Shown here piece by piece: positions 28,843 to 38,248 of a stretch of 64,000 nt of DNA. The notes beneath the pieces were generated by a model. It was given only the letters and a program-made list of their open reading frames with translations, did not search any database and was not told the DNA's origin. Where the stretch lies: contig NC_013222.1 in the NCBI RefSeq assembly GCF_000024125.1, positions 1,466,501 to 1,530,500 on the forward strand, read 5' to 3'. The translations under genes were made by a program, and so were the position numbers. Position 1 is the stretch's first letter; each line of letters starts with the position of its first letter. Source of the stretch: Robiginitalea biformata HTCC2501 (GTDB lineage Bacteria; Bacteroidota; Bacteroidia; Flavobacteriales; Flavobacteriaceae).

Positions 28843-30615
28843 ATGAAAAAGTATGTTAACCTCGCCACCTACACACTATTCCTTCTGGCTATTATGGCCT
28901 TTACCTCCTGCCAGTCGGAATTTGAAGAGGTAAATACCGCGGATACTCAAGGCGAATCCTTTGCGGCGAATTCCTCAACGGCCCTGCTTATTGAGAAGAC
29001 CGCCCGCCTCGATGGCTCTTTCGACAATATCGTCGACGGTTCGAGCTGTATTGCCTTGAATTTCCCCTATTCCGTGAATGTAAACGGGATCGACCTGGTG
29101 ATTGATTCCCGGGAAGACCTCCACCTGATCGAGGAAATCTTTGACGAGTTTGAAGAAGATGAGGACATCCTGGAGATCATATTCCCCATTACCATCACCA
29201 CCAAAGACCTGGACGAGCTGGTCATCGAGGGCCCCGACGCCCTGGAGGAATTGGTCCGCGATTGCGTGGAAGGCGGGGACGATGACGATATCGAATGTAT
29301 CGACTTCGTCTATCCGATAACCTTTTACACCTTCGACGTAAGCAATACGCAAACCGGCCAGGTGACTGTGGAGAGCGACGAACAGCTTCAGCGCTTCCTG
29401 AAGGAACGCGGGGGTGACGATATCATCAGCATCCAGTACCCGATCACCCTGGTGAAGTACGACGGAACCGAGATCCGCGTGAGCAGCAACGAAGAACTGG
29501 CAGTTGCCCTCGATACGGCCCGCGACATCTGTGATGAGGACGACGATGACGATTACAACGACGACGACTTTGACGAGGAGCGCCTGGCAAACCTGCTGAC
29601 GGAATGCCCCTGGATTGTGCTGACCGTAGAACGGGATGCAGCAAACCTCTCGGATCGGTATGAGGCCTACAAAATGTTCTTCGGCGTCGATGGCGCTGTG
29701 GAAGTGAAAGACCGCGAAGGCAATACCCTGGTGGGCGAATGGAACCTGCGGATGTCCGACCACGGCGTCCTGCTGCAACTCAGCTTCGATACCCTGGTGG
29801 ACTTTAACCTGACCTGGCTGGTCTACGATATCGGCGATGGCAAGATCAAGCTCTTTGCCGAGGGAGGAAACCGCATCATCATGAAGATTACCTGCGGCGA
29901 CCCCGGTGGCATCCTGCCGGGAACCCTTGCCGAAATCCTGCGCGAATGCAGCTGGATCATTAAAAAGGTGAAGAACCAGGGCGAGGAGATCGACCGCCTG
30001 CTCGGATATGAATTTGAGTTCCAGGCCGAAGGCGTGGTAACGCTGAGCAACGGGGTTACCGTGAGCGAAGGCACCTGGGAAGTAACCACCAATACCGAAG
30101 GCCATCTGGTACTGGCCATCTCCATGGGAGACGAGCCCGGGGTCAACTTTGAATGGCCGCTGCGCGAACTCCTGGACAACCGCCTGAAATTCGAGGTGGA
30201 GGAGATCGACTACGAACTGATCCTGCTGCGCGTATGCCCGGGGACTGTTGACAACGACGTTGCCGAAATCCGCAATGTCCTGATGGGGGGCGACTGGATG
30301 GTGGCTGCCTATACGGAGACCTACATGGAGGAAACCGTTGACGCCACGGCTGAATTTGCCGGGTTCGACTTCAATTTCGGCGCCGAGCACGTCCTCACGG
30401 TGAGCACCAATATGGATCCGTTGAAACAAGGACTCTGGCGTGTTGTTCGCGACAGCGAAGGCAAGATCAAATGCTACCTGAACCTCGGGGACGACGATGA
30501 CCTGCTGTCGGAACTGACCGAGGATTGGGAATTTGTCTCCATGACAGAAAGCCGGATTGAGCTGAAGGATATCAGCGGAGACGGTAAAGTTTCGGTACTC
30601 GTATTTGAAAAATAA
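28843..30615 (+). CDS. Acidic lipoprotein made of two families of repeated modules
   Basis: 590 aa. The signal peptide ends in a lipobox (AFTSC, Cys23). Residues of about 69-245 hold four diverged copies of a 40-45-residue module, each starting with an [FY]P[IY][ST] strand (LNFPYSVNVNG, IIFPITITTKD, FVYPITFYTFD, IQYPITLVKYD). An Asp-rich stretch (DEDDDDDYNDDDFDEE) follows. The rest contains three copies of a roughly 105-residue, lipocalin-like beta module, each opening with an xCxWxI or GDWMV strand. No enzyme motif is seen. It is divergent from the ECF sigma gene and shares a promoter element with fecR, so it is a probable member of that regulon; function unknown. Confidence 0.85.
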   Translation: MKKYVNLATYTLFLLAIMAFTSCQSEFEEVNTADTQGESFAANSSTALLIEKTARLDGSFDNIVDGSSCIALNFPYSVNVNGIDLVIDSREDLHLIEEIFDEFEEDEDILEIIFPITITTKDLDELVIEGPDALEELVRDCVEGGDDDDIECIDFVYPITFYTFDVSNTQTGQVTVESDEQLQRFLKERGGDDIISIQYPITLVKYDGTEIRVSSNEELAVALDTARDICDEDDDDDYNDDDFDEERLANLLTECPWIVLTVERDAANLSDRYEAYKMFFGVDGAVEVKDREGNTLVGEWNLRMSDHGVLLQLSFDTLVDFNLTWLVYDIGDGKIKLFAEGGNRIIMKITCGDPGGILPGTLAEILRECSWIIKKVKNQGEEIDRLLGYEFEFQAEGVVTLSNGVTVSEGTWEVTTNTEGHLVLAISMGDEPGVNFEWPLRELLDNRLKFEVEEIDYELILLRVCPGTVDNDVAEIRNVLMGGDWMVAAYTETYMEETVDATAEFAGFDFNFGAEHVLTVSTNMDPLKQGLWRVVRDSEGKIKCYLNLGDDDDLLSELTEDWEFVSMTESRIELKDISGDGKVSVLVFEK

Positions 30616-30670
30616 ATGATTGTTACCATGAATTTCAACTGAAATTCTTTTTTGCCCCAATTTTGACGGA

Positions 30671-30706
30671 AGGGCGGTTTCCCGAAAGGGAAGCCGCTCT
30701 TTTTTT
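30671..30706 (+). terminator. Strong terminator after the lipoprotein gene
   Basis: A 13-bp stem (30671-30683 with 30688-30700, two G-U pairs) capped by a GAAA tetraloop and followed by a T tract to 30706. It separates the lipoprotein gene from ffh. Confidence 0.92.
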
Positions 30707-30734
30707 GGCCCTATGTTAATCCCCTCCGGATTCG

Positions 30735-30742
30735 TACCTTTG
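30735..30742 (+). promoter_or_regulatory. Bacteroidetes -7 box upstream of ffh
   Basis: TACCTTTG, a full match to TAnnTTTG, 25 nt before the ffh ATG and just after the preceding terminator. Confidence 0.6.
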
Positions 30743-30767
30743 CCATTGCTGAAAAACGAGGCAAATT

Positions 30768-32099
30768 ATGTTTGATAGCTTAAGCGAGAAACTGGACAAG
30801 GCGATGCACGTGCTGCGCGGGCACGGGCAGATCACGGAGATCAACGTGGCGGAGACCACCAAGGAAATCCGCCGGGCCCTGCTCGACGCGGACGTCAACT
30901 TCAAGATCGCCAAGGAGTTCACCAATACGGTCAAGGAAAAGGCCATCGGGCAGAACGTGCTTACCACGCTGCAGCCCGGGCAGCTGCTGACCAAGATTGT
31001 CAAGGACGAGCTCACCCAGCTCATGGGCGGGGAGGCCGAAGGGGTGGACCTGCAGGGGAGCCCGGCGGTGATTCTGATGTCCGGCCTTCAGGGTTCGGGT
31101 AAGACCACGTTTTCCGGGAAGCTTGCCAATTTCCTCAAATCAAAGAAAACAAAGAACCCCCTGCTGGTGGCCTGCGACGTCTACCGCCCGGCAGCTATCG
31201 ACCAGTTGCACGTGGTGGGAGACCAGATCGGCGTCCCGGTCTTTTCCGACAAGGAAGTGAAGGACCCGGTACAACTCGCCAAGGCCGGGGTGGCACACGC
31301 GAAACAAAACGGACACAATGTGGTGATCATCGATACGGCCGGTCGGCTGGCCGTGGACGAGCAGATGATGACCGAGATCTCGAATATCCGCGACGCGGTT
31401 AGCCCCGGCGAAATACTCTTTGTGGTGGATGCCATGACCGGGCAGGACGCGGTGAATACGGCCAAGGCCTTTAACGATGTGCTGGACTTTGACGGGGTGG
31501 TACTCACCAAGCTCGACGGGGATACCCGTGGGGGGGCGGCCATTTCCATCAAATCCGTGGTGGACAAGCCCATCAAATTTATCGGTACGGGGGAAAAGAT
31601 GGAGGCCATCGATGTATTCCACCCTTCCCGTATGGCCGACCGGATCCTGGGGATGGGCGACGTGGTTTCCCTGGTGGAGCGCGCCCAGGAGCAGTTCGAC
31701 GAAGAGCAGGCCCGGAAGATCCAGAAAAAGATCGCCAAGAACCGGTTTGGTTTTGACGATTTCCTGAGCCAGATCCACCAGATCAAGAAAATGGGCAGCA
31801 TGAAGGACCTGGTGGGGATGCTCCCTGGGGCAGGCAAGGCGCTCAAAGGCATGGACATCGATGACGACGCCTTCAAGCACATCGAGGCCATCATCTATTC
31901 GATGACGCCGGACGAACGCTCCAATCCGTCCCTGCTGGACGCCCGCCGTAAAAGGCGGATCGCGGCGGGAAGCGGCACGAGTATCCAGGAGGTAAACCAG
32001 CTCCTGAAACAGTTCAACCAGATGAGCAAGATGATGAAGATGATGCAGGGCGGCGGCGGCAAGAAGATGATGCAGATGATGCAGAACATGCGGCCCTAG
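30768..32099 (+). CDS. ffh: Signal recognition particle protein Ffh
   Basis: 443 aa GTPase that binds signal sequences and 4.5S RNA and delivers nascent membrane proteins to FtsY/SecYEG. The N domain (about 1-90), the G domain with the P-loop GLQGSGKTTFSGKL, DTAGRLAVDEQM and TKLDGDTRGG, and the methionine-rich M domain (LLKQFNQMSKMMKMM) are all present. No 4.5S RNA gene was recognised nearby. Confidence 0.98.
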   Translation: MFDSLSEKLDKAMHVLRGHGQITEINVAETTKEIRRALLDADVNFKIAKEFTNTVKEKAIGQNVLTTLQPGQLLTKIVKDELTQLMGGEAEGVDLQGSPAVILMSGLQGSGKTTFSGKLANFLKSKKTKNPLLVACDVYRPAAIDQLHVVGDQIGVPVFSDKEVKDPVQLAKAGVAHAKQNGHNVVIIDTAGRLAVDEQMMTEISNIRDAVSPGEILFVVDAMTGQDAVNTAKAFNDVLDFDGVVLTKLDGDTRGGAAISIKSVVDKPIKFIGTGEKMEAIDVFHPSRMADRILGMGDVVSLVERAQEQFDEEQARKIQKKIAKNRFGFDDFLSQIHQIKKMGSMKDLVGMLPGAGKALKGMDIDDDAFKHIEAIIYSMTPDERSNPSLLDARRKRRIAAGSGTSIQEVNQLLKQFNQMSKMMKMMQGGGGKKMMQMMQNMRP

Positions 32100-32237
32100 G
32101 GCCAAAGGTACCGGTCCGGAAGCAGGGCACCCGGCCGTACGCAGTATGCGGGCCGTTACCCGCTTCGCAATTACCCGGCCAATACAGCGTCAACAGCTAT
32201 ACCATAGAAAAACCAGAATTGCTTAAAAACCAACCCG

Positions 32238-33116
32238 ATGAACCTATTAGACGGTAAGAAGCTCTCCAACGAAATCAAAGATGAAATTGCCGGGGAGGTG
32301 GCCCGGATGAAGGAAAAAGGAGAAAAAGTGCCGCACCTGGCGGCCGTAATCGTCGGGGAGGACGGCGCCAGCCTCACCTATGTGGGGAGCAAGGTGCGGG
32401 CCTGCGAGCGCATCGGTTTTGAATCCACGCTTAAGAAATTGCCGGAATCCACCACCGAGCAAGAATTGCTCGCCGTGGTCCGGGAGCTCAACGCGGACCC
32501 GGCCATCGACGGGTACATCGTCCAGTTGCCTTTGCCCGACCATATCGACGAACAGAAAATCCTGATGGCCGTGGACCCGGACAAGGATGTGGATGGTTTC
32601 CACCCTGCCAATTTCGGGAAGATGGCCATGGAGCTCGAATCGTTTATTTCGGCCACTCCTTACGGGATTATCGAAATGCTTCGCCGCAATGGGATAGAAA
32701 CCTCGGGAAAACACGCCGTGGTGATCGGCAGGAGCCATATTGTGGGGCGGCCCATCAGTATCCTGCTCAGCCAGAAAGGCCCGGCGGGCAACGCAACGGT
32801 TACCCTGGCCCACAGCCGCACGAAGAACCTGGCCCATCTGACCCGTCAGGCGGATATCGTGGTTTCTGCCCTGGGCGTACCGAATTTCCTGAAAGCGGAC
32901 ATGGTGAAGGAAGGGGTAGTGGTCATCGATGTGGGGATAACGCGTGTCCCGGACGCCAGCCGGGAACGCGGCTATTACCTCTGCGGGGATGTCGATTTTA
33001 AAGCCGTCAGCAAAAAAGCCTCCTGGATTACCCCCGTTCCCGGCGGTGTAGGGCCGATGACCATTGCCATGCTGTTGAAGAACACCCTGCTGGCCCGGCA
33101 GCGCCACCGGGGCTAA
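32238..33116 (+). CDS. folD: Methylenetetrahydrofolate dehydrogenase / cyclohydrolase FolD
   Basis: 292 aa bifunctional enzyme interconverting 5,10-methylene-THF and 10-formyl-THF. The catalytic region SLTYVGSKVRACERIGFEST and the signature DKDVDGFHPANFGKM are intact, and the NADP-binding VVIGRSHIVGRPISILL and TPVPGGVGPMTIAMLL segments are typical. It starts 138 nt after ffh. Confidence 0.97.
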   Translation: MNLLDGKKLSNEIKDEIAGEVARMKEKGEKVPHLAAVIVGEDGASLTYVGSKVRACERIGFESTLKKLPESTTEQELLAVVRELNADPAIDGYIVQLPLPDHIDEQKILMAVDPDKDVDGFHPANFGKMAMELESFISATPYGIIEMLRRNGIETSGKHAVVIGRSHIVGRPISILLSQKGPAGNATVTLAHSRTKNLAHLTRQADIVVSALGVPNFLKADMVKEGVVVIDVGITRVPDASRERGYYLCGDVDFKAVSKKASWITPVPGGVGPMTIAMLLKNTLLARQRHRG

Positions 33117-33232
33117 TCCCGGTTCTTGCAACCCGGGTAGGCCAATGCCGCTGGTCCCGGTTGTAGCCGCCAGGCAAGGCCAACCCGGCCCATTCCGGAA
33201 ATTTTTATCCCTGCACCCCTCCCGGGACCGCG

Positions 33233-33394
33233 TTAACCGGCGGGTTCCCGGCATACTTCCTGCTGCTGGTGGAGTTGCGTCTCCTCCTCGTTTGGGGTCA
33301 GTGTTTCGAATTCCGGGTCCATTTCATCGTTGGTGCAACCCAGGAGGGAACCTGCGGCTATCGCCACGACCCATGCCATCTTCAATGGTTTCAT
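33233..33394 (-). CDS. Small predicted lipoprotein
   Basis: 53 aa from the ATG at 33394 (MKPLKMAWVVAIAAGSLLGC); a second ATG at 33415 would add seven residues. The signal sequence ends in a lipobox (SLLGC), after which a short acidic peptide follows (TNDEMDPEFETLTPNEEETQ). I know no family for it. It fills the otherwise empty gap between folD and the esterase-like gene, on the opposite strand. Its small size keeps confidence modest. Confidence 0.55.
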   Translation of the reverse strand: MKPLKMAWVVAIAAGSLLGCTNDEMDPEFETLTPNEEETQLHQQQEVCREPAG

Positions 33395-33555
33395 AGCGGA
33401 CGGTTTAAGGCGCATGTTGCGCCGTGACTCTTAAAAGCCTAACGTCCGGTACGCGGAATTCTTATGAAGTTTTCGACGAACGGGGGAACTGCAGATCACC
33501 CCGCCGGCGCACCCCGGATGCCAAAAATCCCGTATCTTTTTGGAAAATTCCATAA

Positions 33556-35286
33556 ATGCGAATGCAATACTTCCCATTCCTCGCAGGCCTCCTCCTGATG
33601 GCATGCGGGAATCCCGATGGCCAACGCACTGCAGAAATCTCGGTGTCCTTCAGCAGCGGCGCGAGTGATTCTGCCCTGGACGGCCGGCTGCTGTTGATGC
33701 TGTCCAGCGACCCTTCGGGCGAACCGAGGTTCCAGATCGGCACGGGGCTGAACACCCAGCTGATCTTCGGGATGAACGTGGATGGTATGGCCCCCGGGGA
33801 GACCCGGAGCTTTACCGGTGAGGAACCCGGCTTCCCGTATGCAGACCTGACAAGCGTGCCCCCGGGGGAATACCGGGCCCAGGCCTTGTTGCACGTGTAC
33901 GAAACGTTTAACCTCTCCACCGGGCATACGGTGAAACTGCCCATGGACAACGGGGAAGGCCAGCAATGGAACCGTTCCCCCGGCAACCTGTACAGCCAGC
34001 CCGTCACCGTGCAGGTTACCGAAGACGGGATCAGCGGCCTTGAAATCGTGATGGACCAGAAGATTCCGCCCATCCCGGAACCCGCGGATACCCCCTGGAT
34101 CAAACACATTAGAATCCGCTCGGAGCGCTTGTCGGAATACTGGGGCCGCGACATGTACCTGGGGGCCCACGTGCTGTTGCCCAAAGGTTTTGAGGAGCAT
34201 CCGGAGGCCCGGTATCCGCTGATGGTCTTCCACGGGCATTTCCCCTCGGATTTCGGCGGTTTCCGCACCGAGCCGCCAGACCCGGGCCTGGAACCCGAAT
34301 ATTCCGAGCGCTTTGACGTGGAGGGGTACAACATTATCCAGCAACAGGAAGCCTATGATTTCTACCAGCGATGGACCTCCCCGGACTTCCCCCGATTCCT
34401 GATCATTGAAATCCAACACCCGACCCCGTATTACGACGACTCCTATGCCGTGAATTCGGCCAGTCAGGGACCTTATGGGGATGCGATTACCTATGAGCTT
34501 ATCCCGTATATCGAAGAGCAGTTCCGGGGCCTGGGCGAAGGATGGGCCCGCTTTCTGTACGGCGGTTCTACCGGGGGTTGGGAAGCGTTGGCAGTCCAGG
34601 TAAAATACCCCGAAGAATACAATGGCTGTTTTGCGGCCTGCCCGGACCCGATCGATTTCCGGGCCTATTGTCTGACGAATATCTACGAGGACCAAAACGC
34701 CTATTGGTACGACAGCGAACACAAAACACTGGAAGTGCCAGCGCATCGCGATTACCTGGGCCATATCCAATCGACGGTGCGGGAGCAAAACCACCTGGAA
34801 GCCGTCCTGGGCGACAAAAGCCGCTCGGGCCAGCAATGGGATATCTGGGAGGCAACTTATTCGCCCCAGGGAGCGGATGGCTATCCGGAGCGGATCTGGG
34901 ACAAGCACTCCGGGGAGATCAACCGCGAAGTGGCCGAATATTGGCGGGAGAACTACGACCTGCGCCATATCCTGGAACGCGACTGGGAGAAACTGGGACC
35001 TTCCCTCCGGGGGAAAATCCACATTTATTGCGGGGACATGGATAATTACTATTTGAACAATGCCGTGTACCTGATGGAGGACTTTTTGGAGCAGACCACC
35101 GATCCGTATTACGAGGGGGAAGTGCTGTACGGGGACCGGGCCGAACACTGCTGGAACGGGGACCCGGAATTGCCGAACCATATCAGCCGGCTCCGGTACA
35201 ACAGCATGTATGTACCCAAGATTATGGACCGTATCGCCCAATCGGCACCGCCCGGGGCAGACCTGGAGAGCTGGCGCTACCGGTAG
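33556..35286 (+). CDS. Predicted lipoprotein esterase (alpha/beta hydrolase fold)
   Basis: 576 aa. A short signal peptide with a lipobox (LLLMAC, Cys16) anchors it to a membrane. The first 190 residues look like a beta-rich domain; from about residue 200 an esterase-D-like alpha/beta hydrolase follows (LLPKGFEEHPEARYPLMVFH). The nucleophile is Ser338 in YGGSTGGWEA, and His531 (GDRAEHCWNG) is the likely catalytic histidine. Substrate unknown. A TATCTTTT box (one mismatch to TAnnTTTG) lies about 16 nt upstream. Confidence 0.78.
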   Translation: MRMQYFPFLAGLLLMACGNPDGQRTAEISVSFSSGASDSALDGRLLLMLSSDPSGEPRFQIGTGLNTQLIFGMNVDGMAPGETRSFTGEEPGFPYADLTSVPPGEYRAQALLHVYETFNLSTGHTVKLPMDNGEGQQWNRSPGNLYSQPVTVQVTEDGISGLEIVMDQKIPPIPEPADTPWIKHIRIRSERLSEYWGRDMYLGAHVLLPKGFEEHPEARYPLMVFHGHFPSDFGGFRTEPPDPGLEPEYSERFDVEGYNIIQQQEAYDFYQRWTSPDFPRFLIIEIQHPTPYYDDSYAVNSASQGPYGDAITYELIPYIEEQFRGLGEGWARFLYGGSTGGWEALAVQVKYPEEYNGCFAACPDPIDFRAYCLTNIYEDQNAYWYDSEHKTLEVPAHRDYLGHIQSTVREQNHLEAVLGDKSRSGQQWDIWEATYSPQGADGYPERIWDKHSGEINREVAEYWRENYDLRHILERDWEKLGPSLRGKIHIYCGDMDNYYLNNAVYLMEDFLEQTTDPYYEGEVLYGDRAEHCWNGDPELPNHISRLRYNSMYVPKIMDRIAQSAPPGADLESWRYR

Positions 35287-35314
35287 TGCCCGGATGAATA
35301 ATTAAAACGATAAA

Positions 35315-35944
35315 ATGAGTTGGCGATCTACTACCAATAAAGTGTCCTGGGTGGCCTTCGGCACCCTGGCAATTGCCATCGGGCTCTATCCTTTGGTCTA
35401 CCTGGCCATGGACCGCGATATGGGGCTATTGGGCTCCAAAAGCGACGAGTTGCTGGCACAGGCCTCCTGGCAGGTAGCTTTCTACGGGCATATCGCCCTG
35501 GGCGGCCTCAGTTTGCTGGTGGGCTGGACGCAGTTCAGCCGTCGTATCCGCAGGAAATATCTCAGCTGGCACCGCAGGCTCGGGACCATCTATCTGCTGG
35601 CTGTACTGATCAGCGGGAGTTGCGCCATCTTCCTGTCCTTTTACGCCACCGGTGGCTGGGTGCCGGGGCTGGGTTTCTTCCTTCTGGGGGTTTTCTGGAT
35701 ATATTTTACCCTTCGTGCCTACCGGGCAGTCCTGCAGTCGGATTTCCGGCAGCACGGCCATTGGATGGTCTACAGCTACGCCGCCTGTTTTGCAGCAGTC
35801 ACCCTCCGGATCTGGATGCCCCTCCTGATTTTTGGCCTGGGGGATTTCCTGACTGCGTATAAGATCGTGGCCTGGCTGTGCTGGGTCCCGAACCTGGCGT
35901 TTGCCTGGTTTTGGGTGCGCAGACGGGGCATGGAACTGGGGTAA
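35315..35944 (+). CDS. DUF2306-type membrane protein
   Basis: 209 aa integral membrane protein with about six hydrophobic segments. The sequence HIALGGLSLLVGWTQFSRRI, followed by HRRLGTIYLLAVLISG, is typical of DUF2306 proteins; conserved histidines (His490-type positions in WHRR and QHGHWMVYSY) could bind a metal or haem, which is inference. Function unknown. The next gene starts 17 nt downstream. Confidence 0.82.
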   Translation: MSWRSTTNKVSWVAFGTLAIAIGLYPLVYLAMDRDMGLLGSKSDELLAQASWQVAFYGHIALGGLSLLVGWTQFSRRIRRKYLSWHRRLGTIYLLAVLISGSCAIFLSFYATGGWVPGLGFFLLGVFWIYFTLRAYRAVLQSDFRQHGHWMVYSYAACFAAVTLRIWMPLLIFGLGDFLTAYKIVAWLCWVPNLAFAWFWVRRRGMELG

Positions 35945-35961
35945 ATGCTTATTTTTAGGGT

Positions 35962-36480
35962 ATGCAGCCCAAAAAAACCCAATCCGAGAACCCGGATTTC
36001 CGCTCCCTGGTGGCACGCCTGGATGCGGAGTTGGCCGCTCGTGATGGGGAGGACCATGCCTTTTACAACCAGTTCAATGGGGTGGAAGCCCTGGGCCGGG
36101 TGGTGGTACTCTACAATGGGGCAGTTCCCGCGGGATGCGGCGCCCTGAAACCCTTTGGGGAAGACGCGGTGGAAATCAAGCGGATGTACACGTTGCCCGC
36201 CCACCGGGGGCGCGGGGTCGCCAGCCGGGTGCTGAAGGAGCTGGAAGCCTGGGCGCGGGAAGACGGTTTTTCCCGGGTGGTTTTGGAAACCGGGAAACGG
36301 CAACCCGAGGCCATTGCGTTGTACGAAAAACACGGGTACCTTCGGATTCCGAATTATCCCCCCTATGAGGGGGTCGATAACAGCGTTTGCTTTGAAAAAC
36401 GATTTGGCCGTCTGCAACCGGAAGCCCCGGAAGGACGGGAAGCACCGGGGGGCGGAAGCTCCGGAAACCCGGAACAATAA
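35962..36480 (+). CDS. GNAT-family N-acetyltransferase
   Basis: 172 aa. The acetyl-CoA-binding motif A (KRMYTLPAHRGRGVASRVLK) and the following segment VVLETGKRQPEAIALYEKHG identify GNAT. Substrate unknown. It lies 17 nt after the DUF2306 gene and 11 nt before the aldo/keto reductase gene, so the three probably form an operon. Confidence 0.9.
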   Translation: MQPKKTQSENPDFRSLVARLDAELAARDGEDHAFYNQFNGVEALGRVVVLYNGAVPAGCGALKPFGEDAVEIKRMYTLPAHRGRGVASRVLKELEAWAREDGFSRVVLETGKRQPEAIALYEKHGYLRIPNYPPYEGVDNSVCFEKRFGRLQPEAPEGREAPGGGSSGNPEQ

Positions 36481-36491
36481 ATATTTATATT

Positions 36492-37463
36492 ATGAAATAC
36501 AGAGATTTTGGAAGTACTGGCTGGCAGGTCAGCGAAATTGGCTACGGTATGTGGGGCATGGCGGGTTGGAAAGGTTCTGACGACGACCAGTCCGAGCGGT
36601 CCCTGGACCTGGCTGTGGAACGCGGTGTAAATTTCTTCGATACCGCCTGGGGGTACGGGGAAGGCCACAGCGAACGGTTGTTGGGGGAATTGCTACGCAG
36701 GCACCCGGATAAAAAGCTCTATGCAGCCAGCAAAATCCCCCCGAAAAATTTCAAATGGCCCGCTAAGCCTGAATACAGCCTGGAGCAGTCCTATCCGGCG
36801 GAACATATACGGGAGTATACGGACAAAACGCTCGCCAACCTGGGAACGGAACAGATCGACCTGATGCAGCTCCACACCTGGGACGACCGCTGGGCAGACC
36901 GTGAGGAATGGAAGCGTGCCGTGGAGGACCTGAAGAAACAGGGGAAAATTGCCGCAATGGGCATCAGCATGAACCGCTGGGAACCGGAAAACGGAATGCG
37001 CGCCCTGGAATCCGGGTTGATCGATGCCGTTCAGGTGATCTACAATATTTTTGACCAGGCTCCCGAGGATGTACTGTTTCCCTATTGCCGGGAACATGGA
37101 ATCGGGGTGATTGCCCGGGTGCCTTTTGACGAGGGGACACTCACCGGGAACATCACCCGGGATACCGTTTTCCCCGAGGGCGACTGGCGCGCCACGTATT
37201 TTGTGCCCGAAAACCTGGAGGCATCGGCAGACCGGGCAGACCGGCTGCGTCCGCTGGTCCCGCAAGGGATGACCATGGCCGAGATGGCCCTTCGCTTCAT
37301 CCTGGAGAACCCGGATGTGGGCACGATCATCCCCGGGATGCGCAAGGCGCCCCACGTAAAGGCCAACACGGGGACAAGCGACGGCAAGGGGCTGCCGGCG
37401 GGGTTGAAGGAGCAATTAAGAGATCACCGCTGGGACCGGGTCCCGACGAGTTGGTCGCAGTAG
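36492..37463 (+). CDS. Aldo/keto reductase
   Basis: 323 aa NADPH-dependent TIM-barrel oxidoreductase. The tetrad is visible: Asp and Tyr in NFFDTAWGYGEGHSERLLGE, Lys in LYAASKIPPK, and His in IDLMQLHTWDD. Substrate unknown. It ends in WDRVPTSWSQ; a small membrane-protein gene starts 37 nt downstream. Confidence 0.92.
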   Translation: MKYRDFGSTGWQVSEIGYGMWGMAGWKGSDDDQSERSLDLAVERGVNFFDTAWGYGEGHSERLLGELLRRHPDKKLYAASKIPPKNFKWPAKPEYSLEQSYPAEHIREYTDKTLANLGTEQIDLMQLHTWDDRWADREEWKRAVEDLKKQGKIAAMGISMNRWEPENGMRALESGLIDAVQVIYNIFDQAPEDVLFPYCREHGIGVIARVPFDEGTLTGNITRDTVFPEGDWRATYFVPENLEASADRADRLRPLVPQGMTMAEMALRFILENPDVGTIIPGMRKAPHVKANTGTSDGKGLPAGLKEQLRDHRWDRVPTSWSQ

Positions 37464-37500
37464 CGCGGTGCGAAACCGGGTTGCCATAACCAGAGAACAT

Positions 37501-37689
37501 ATGAAACGCATTGCCTTTCGGGCCCTGATCGGGGCGGTATTCTTCTATATTTTCAAACTCGTGCTGGGAGGGGTATACACTCCGGAAGCCTTTTTCAGGG
37601 AGGCGAAGTACGCCCTGGCCTTCGGTGTTTTCTACGCCGTGTTCCTCCTGGCGATGGATCGGTTCGGCAAGAATAAAAAAAGGGACTGA
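37501..37689 (+). CDS. Small two-helix membrane protein
   Basis: 62 aa from the ATG at 37501 (MKRIAFRALIGAVFFYIFKL). Two hydrophobic helices (about 6-22 and 38-55) are separated by a short loop and end with a basic tail (DRFGKNKKRD). No family recognised. It follows the aldo/keto reductase on the same strand and is convergent with the VOC gene. Confidence 0.65.
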   Translation: MKRIAFRALIGAVFFYIFKLVLGGVYTPEAFFREAKYALAFGVFYAVFLLAMDRFGKNKKRD

Positions 37690-37779
37690 CGCCAAACTAC
37701 CGCCCACTGCGCCCCAACTGCCGCGGGCCGGCAGCCCTCTAGGTTCACCCCGGTTGCAAAGCCCGCCCAAAGGGCCGGG

Positions 37780-38202
37780 TTATTTGGCGAACAACTGGTC
37801 CATGTTCCTGAAGGCTTTGAACTCCAGGGCATTCCCGGCGGGGTCCAGGAAAAACATGGTGGCCTGTTCCCCCACTTCCCCCTTAAATCGGATATAGGGT
37901 TCAATGACGAAGGAGATTCCTTTGCCCTCCAGTTTTTTGGAGAAAGCCTCGAAGGTCTCCCACGGCAGGACCACCCCGTAGTGGGGTACCGGTACATGTT
38001 TCCCGTCTACCGGGTTGGTGTGGAGGGATTCCGCGGACCGGGGTTTGTAGTGGATGACCAACTGGTGGCCAAAGAGGTTGAAGTCAACCCATTGGTCGCT
38101 GCTCCTGCCTTCCTCGCATTCCAAAACGTCCCGGTAGAATTTGCGGCATTCGGCGAGGTTGTGGACGGGGATGGCGACGTGAAAGGGGGTGATGTTTTCC
38201 AT
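37780..38202 (-). CDS. VOC-family (glyoxalase/dioxygenase-like) protein
   Basis: 140 aa from the ATG at 38202 ([20 protein letters not shown]). The paired beta-alpha-beta-beta-beta modules of the vicinal-oxygen-chelate fold are visible, with candidate metal ligands His8 in FHVAIPV, a His in HYGVVLPW and a Glu in GNALEFKAF. The reaction is unknown; close relatives are annotated as glyoxalases. It has its own promoter box at 38217. Confidence 0.85.
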   Translation of the reverse strand: MENITPFHVAIPVHNLAECRKFYRDVLECEEGRSSDQWVDFNLFGHQLVIHYKPRSAESLHTNPVDGKHVPVPHYGVVLPWETFEAFSKKLEGKGISFVIEPYIRFKGEVGEQATMFFLDPAGNALEFKAFRNMDQLFAK

Positions 38203-38216
38203 GATCGGGTTTTCCC

Positions 38217-38224
38217 CAAAAATA
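38217..38224 (-). promoter_or_regulatory. Bacteroidetes -7 box upstream of the VOC gene
   Basis: On the minus strand TATTTTTG, a full match to TAnnTTTG, 14 nt before the ATG at 38202, in the 46-nt spacer behind the alpha/beta hydrolase gene. Confidence 0.6.
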
Positions 38225-38248
38225 CAAAATTCCGCAGGGGCTGCCCCA

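Noticed and set aside
28975..30660. 561-codon open frame on the minus strand
   Set aside because: Antisense shadow of the modular lipoprotein; the sense protein has a lipobox and repeated modules.
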